A DNA stretch of 64,000 bases, from positions 4,273-68,272 of the forward strand of contig DKYJ01000039.1 of the NCBI GenBank assembly GCA_002493305.1, read 5' to 3'. This document shows, in pieces, positions 60,706-64,000 of this stretch (positions are counted from its first letter, which is position 1; every line of letters begins with the position of its first letter). This DNA comes from Clostridiales bacterium UBA7103. GTDB lineage: Bacteria; Bacillota; Clostridia; Oscillospirales; Oscillospiraceae. The notes below the pieces were generated by a model. The model did no database searches. It was not told where the DNA came from and saw only the letters and a program-made list of their open reading frames with translations. The position numbers and the translations under genes were made by a program.

Positions 60706-60981
60706 TTACTTCGCAACGGCGTCCTTCAGGGCCTTACCGACCTTGAAAGAGGCAACGCGGGTAGCTGCGATCTGGATCTCCTTGCCGGTCTTAGGGTCGC
60801 GGCCGGTGCGGGCGGCGCGCTCCTTGACATCAAATGCGCCGAAGCCGACAAGCTGAACCTTGTCACCGTTGACAAGGGACTCGGTGATAGCGTCAAACAC
60901 TGCGTTGACAGCCTTCTCGCTGTCCTTTCTGGAAAGCTCTGCCTTGGCGGCAACAGCGTTTATGAGTTCTGCCTTATTCAT
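60706..60981 (-). CDS. hup: HU-family DNA-binding protein
   Basis: 91 residues: [40 protein letters not shown] and [20 protein letters not shown], the classic HU fold with its beta arm. It compacts and bends DNA. AAAAGGAG precedes 60981; the frame to 61014 is not needed. Confidence 0.96.
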   Translation of the reverse strand: MNKAELINAVAAKAELSRKDSEKAVNAVFDAITESLVNGDKVQLVGFGAFDVKERAARTGRDPKTGKEIQIAATRVASFKVGKALKDAVAK

Positions 60982-61163
60982 CTGTATTTCTCCTTTTAAT
61001 ATATAATGCGGCACGGAGCCATTTTTTATGAGTTTTCCCCAAAACGGGCGGAAATACTCATTTTTTTCGCGCGCCGCAGTTTTGCAAGCGCAACGCGATT
61101 AATTTACCACATATTACTGCGTTTAGCAAGTATATTTTTGCCAAAACAGCAGCTTTTCCGCGT

Positions 61164-62768
61164 TCAATTCATATGCAGCAGCTTTGCGAGCTTCTTTCCT
61201 CCGGGAATAAGCTCCATGTCGTTTGCGGTTATGGCTCGGCTGCTTATGGCGGCGACCATATACACCACCACCGCGACGCCCATGGCCAGCACCAGACACA
61301 GCAGCAGCTCAAAGCGCCCCACATCACCGATAAGCTTGGAGGCCAGCCCGTACACTGCCCAGGCGCAAGCACCCATTATAATACTGCACAGCATGGGCTT
61401 GCCGCAGATAGTACCGAGGCGGGGATTCTTATCCAGAACCTTGCACATGAACACGAAGTTCATTACCGCCATGACGACATAGCTCACAAGTGTGCCGATA
61501 GGCGCGCCGTAGATGTTGATGTCGGGATTTGCGACCAGAAACCAGTTAATGACGATCTTCACAACGCCGCCGGTTATCAGCGTGTACATAGGCAGCAGCT
61601 CCTTGCCAAAGGCCTGAAGCACCGCGTTTTCCATCAGCACCAGGCACACGAAGAAGGACGCCGCGCCCATTATCGCCAGCAGCACCGGGCCGGAGGCATG
61701 GCTCGTGGGATAGATGATGCGCATGATCGGCGCGGACAGCACCGCAAGCCCCACGCCCATAGGCATGGACAGCACAGAGACTATGCGCATGGAGTCCTCT
61801 GAGATCTTCGTCGCGCCGTCATTCTCTCCGCGAACCATCGCCGCGGCGATGGCGGGCACGACAGATATGGTCATCGGCGTGATTATAGCAGCGGGGAGGT
61901 TAAAAATCGTCTGCGCCTTGCCGTACACGCCGTAGAGGGTCTGGGCGCTCTCTAAGCTGTAACCAGCCGCACTCTGAAGCCGCCCCATGCAGAGGCTCGA
62001 ATCCACAAGGTTCAAAAGCGCCAGCGCGCTTGAGCCGAGGGCAATCGGTATGCCGATACGCAGGAGCCTGCGCAGGATATGTCTGCTGCTGTCAGGCACA
62101 TCGTCCGCCGTGGAATCATCCTTATAATTGCGTTTTTTGTACGCCCACATATATATCAGTGCCGCGAGGGAGCCGGTGGTCACGCCCGCTATCGCCCCGG
62201 CAGAGCCCATGGCCTTGCCAAGACCCATGCTCATGGCGATATAGGCCAGCACAAGGCCCACGACGACCTTTACCAGTACCTCAAGCACCTGCCCCACCGT
62301 AGTGGGGATCATGTTGCCGCAGCCCTGACAGTATCCCCGGTAGGCCGACACGAGGCACACCAGCAGCACCGCAGGAGCCATGGCGCGGATGCTCATGGCG
62401 GTAGGCGGGTTGTGGAGGATGGCCGTTGCCATCCATTCAGGCAGCAGCAGCATTATCGCCGTGCAGAAAAGGCCGATCCAGAAAAACAGCCTCCACGCGA
62501 CCGTGAAGGTTCTGCGCACCTGCATGGGCCGCCCCTCGGCGTTGGCCTCGGATATGAGCCGGGAGAGGGCTATGGGCAGGCCTGCCGTCGCCAGAGATAA
62601 AAACACATTGTAGATGTTGTAGGTCGCCAAGAACATGGAATATCCGTCGTCACCGATGATATTCCCTATGGGCATTTTGTAGAGGAAGCCCAATATCTTC
62701 ATTATGACAACGCCCACGGCGAGTATCGCCGCGCCGTGCAGATAATTCTGGCTTTTACTCTCCGACAT
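61164..62768 (-). CDS. MurJ/SpoVB-family lipid flippase
   Basis: 534 residues, about 14 membrane segments, of the MOP polysaccharide-flippase superfamily: GAAILAVGVVIMKILGFLYK, GDDGYSMFLATYNIYNVFLS, LATAGLPIALSRLISEANAE. Members include SpoVB, YabM and MurJ, which move lipid-linked wall or cortex precursors. The neighbourhood with HU, RqcP and spoVT favours the SpoVB/YabM branch. AAGGAGGAG precedes the start. Confidence 0.88.
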   Translation of the reverse strand: MSESKSQNYLHGAAILAVGVVIMKILGFLYKMPIGNIIGDDGYSMFLATYNIYNVFLSLATAGLPIALSRLISEANAEGRPMQVRRTFTVAWRLFFWIGLFCTAIMLLLPEWMATAILHNPPTAMSIRAMAPAVLLVCLVSAYRGYCQGCGNMIPTTVGQVLEVLVKVVVGLVLAYIAMSMGLGKAMGSAGAIAGVTTGSLAALIYMWAYKKRNYKDDSTADDVPDSSRHILRRLLRIGIPIALGSSALALLNLVDSSLCMGRLQSAAGYSLESAQTLYGVYGKAQTIFNLPAAIITPMTISVVPAIAAAMVRGENDGATKISEDSMRIVSVLSMPMGVGLAVLSAPIMRIIYPTSHASGPVLLAIMGAASFFVCLVLMENAVLQAFGKELLPMYTLITGGVVKIVINWFLVANPDINIYGAPIGTLVSYVVMAVMNFVFMCKVLDKNPRLGTICGKPMLCSIIMGACAWAVYGLASKLIGDVGRFELLLCLVLAMGVAVVVYMVAAISSRAITANDMELIPGGKKLAKLLHMN

Positions 62769-62997
62769 TGAACTCCTCCTTCATTGTTAGTCATCTAAAT
62801 ATACGCCCGCGCAGGTAAAAATACAAGCGTTTTTGGCGGACGGGCGATAAAATTCAAAATATACGCCGCGCCCTACTTGCTGCCCCCTTGAGGGGCTGCG
62901 CCCGCAGGGGACGCCAAGATTAGACAGCACAAATCTGCGGCCAATTATTCATTATTCATTCATACTAATGAACGCTCGAAATCGTGCCTCGTCCGTC
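62769..62997. other. Intergenic region
   Basis: No gene. It has AT-rich sequence and a short GC-rich palindrome near 62887-62916 (CCCTTGAGGGG and CGCAGGGGAC). Nothing else stands out. Confidence 0.4.
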
Positions 62998-64000
62998 TCA
63001 CTGCCCCAGTATCTTCCGCGCGACATACACGCCGCTGGCGGAGGCGTGGGACAGGGAGTGGGTCACACCGGAGCAGTCGCCGATGACATAGAGGCCCTTG
63101 CTCTTGGTCTCAAGATTGTTGTCGATCTCCACTTCCATGTTGTAGAACTTCACCTCGACGCCGTAAAGCAGGGTATCGTCGTTGGCGGTGCCGGGGGCGA
63201 TCTTATCAAGGGCATAGATCATCTCGATAATGCCGTCAAGGATGCGCTTGGGTATAACAAGGCTCAGGTCGCCGGGGGTGGCGGCCAGCGTGGGTGTCAC
63301 AAAGCTCTCTTGAATACGCCTCTCTGTGCTGCGCCGGCCGCGCACCAGATCGCCGAAGCGCTGGACGATAACGCCGCCGCCGAGCATATTGGAAAGGCGG
63401 GCGATGCTCTCGCCGTAGCCGTTGGAATCCTTGAACGGCTCGGAGAAATGCTTGCTGACGAGCAGGGCGAAGTTTGTGTTTTCGGTGTGCTTGGCGGGAT
63501 CTTCATAGCTGTGGCCGTTGACGGTGACGATGCCGTTGGTGTTCTCGTTGACCACAACGCCGCGGGGGTTCATGCAGAAGGTGCGCACCATATCCTCAAA
63601 CTTCTCCGTGCGATAGACGATCTTGCTCTCGTAAAGCTCGTCGGTCAGGTGGGAGAACACCTCCGCCGGCAGCTCCACGCGCACGCCGATGTCCACGCGG
63701 TTGGACTTGGTGGGTATATCCAGCCCCTCGCACACGCCCTCCATCCACTTGCTGCCGCTTCTTCCCACGGAGATGACGCAGTTTTTGCAGGTGTAGGTCT
63801 TCTCGCCGCAGTTGACCTTATAGCCGCCCTCGGTGCGCTCCACCGTACTGACAGCGGTGTTGAAGAAAAAGTCAACCTTGTCCTTAAGCTCGTCATATAT
63901 GTTGCCGAGAACGATATAATTTATGTCCGTCCCCAGATGACGAACCTGCGCGTCGAGCAGATGCAGGCCGTTTTCAAGGCAGGTGCGCTTTATCTTTGTG
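62998..64000 (-). CDS. NAD(P)/FAD-dependent oxidoreductase, partial at window end
   Basis: The frame stays open to the right edge, so the 5' end is missing. Readable parts: CVISVGRSGSKWMEGVCEGL (second dinucleotide-like strand), NPRGVVVNENTNGIVTVNGH, and a C-terminal GLYVIGDCSGVTHSLSHASA with ASGVYVARKIL, the typical FAD-closing motif of HI0933/YtfP-like FAD proteins. Upstream of 63843 the frame continues (THINYIVLG-like stretch, DKVDFFFNTAVSTVE), so the GTG at 63843 is not a true start. Substrate unknown. Confidence 0.82.
   Translation of the reverse strand, partial: TKIKRTCLENGLHLLDAQVRHLGTDINYIVLGNIYDELKDKVDFFFNTAVSTVERTEGGYKVNCGEKTYTCKNCVISVGRSGSKWMEGVCEGLDIPTKSNRVDIGVRVELPAEVFSHLTDELYESKIVYRTEKFEDMVRTFCMNPRGVVVNENTNGIVTVNGHSYEDPAKHTENTNFALLVSKHFSEPFKDSNGYGESIARLSNMLGGGVIVQRFGDLVRGRRSTERRIQESFVTPTLAATPGDLSLVIPKRILDGIIEMIYALDKIAPGTANDDTLLYGVEVKFYNMEVEIDNNLETKSKGLYVIGDCSGVTHSLSHASASGVYVARKILGQ

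Overview
The window looks like the chromosome of a spore-forming, anaerobic, medium-GC member of the Clostridia (Oscillospiraceae-like). Evidence: spoVT, a SpoVB/MurJ-type flippase, HU and RqcP genes; HemZ-type anaerobic haem/radical SAM chemistry; a 2-hydroxyacyl-CoA dehydratase pair; ECF transporters under cobalamin and TPP riboswitches; strong AGGAGG-type ribosome sites. The assignment is an inference from gene content.

Layout. (1) 1-8960: a type I-C CRISPR-Cas locus on the minus strand (cas3-cas5-cas8c-cas7-cas4-cas1-cas2, then leader and array). The array holds 19 repeats and runs off the left edge. (2) 9120-40998: the sporulation regulator gene spoVT, split by a 31.3-kb mobile element. 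The AbrB-like DNA-binding half of SpoVT lies at 9120-9218. The rest (KYSPIGEL... onward) lies at 40552-40998, in frame with the 3' end of the element's serine recombinase. Joining the halves at the shared GACCCG codons rebuilds a 180-residue SpoVT. The element ends joined at the same bases give a 32-bp near-perfect dyad, as expected of a serine-recombinase attP. (3) Inside the element, from the left: an hsdM fragment, a HEPN-like gene and a RES-domain toxin-like gene, a dead recombinase, then an 18-kb minus-strand defence operon: ABC-three-component genes, an HTH regulator, a C5-cytosine methylase, DrmD-like SNF2 helicase, Mod-like adenine methylase, Res-like helicase-nuclease, DrmA, DrmB, DrmC and a GIY-YIG protein. 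This is a DISARM core with parts of both described classes and extra modules. The mobility part follows: sigma-like factor, HTH, DUF961, a CRESS-type Rep with a geminivirus/circovirus-like stem-loop next to it, an FtsK/TcpA ATPase, Fic, RhuM and the recombinase. There is no type IV secretion set, so the element is best seen as an integrative mobilizable element. (4) 41037-46545: HTH protein, Gly-rich lipoprotein, a transglutaminase-like secreted protein broken by one amber codon, and a cobalamin-riboswitch unit (DUF4430 plus ECF S component). (5) 46783-50912: uridine-kinase-like protein, HemZ, CmpB-like membrane protein and a divergent CarD-type regulator. (6) 50976-56123: a TPP-riboswitch thiamine salvage operon (thiW-thiM-thiE-HAD phosphatase-thiD-cytX). 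(7) 56226-59331: two 2-hydroxyacyl-CoA dehydratase subunits and a small membrane protein. (8) 59523-64000: a small P-loop protein, RqcP, HU, flippase and a partial FAD oxidoreductase.

How it fits together: the chromosome carries an adaptive defence (CRISPR) beside spoVT, and the element brings a large innate defence island into spoVT. The recombinase reads across its own attachment site, so integration swaps its C-terminal tail for the SpoVT sensor domain, and excision would restore SpoVT. The left-to-right reading, frames and dyad are seen in the sequence. Developmental control of excision is a hypothesis.
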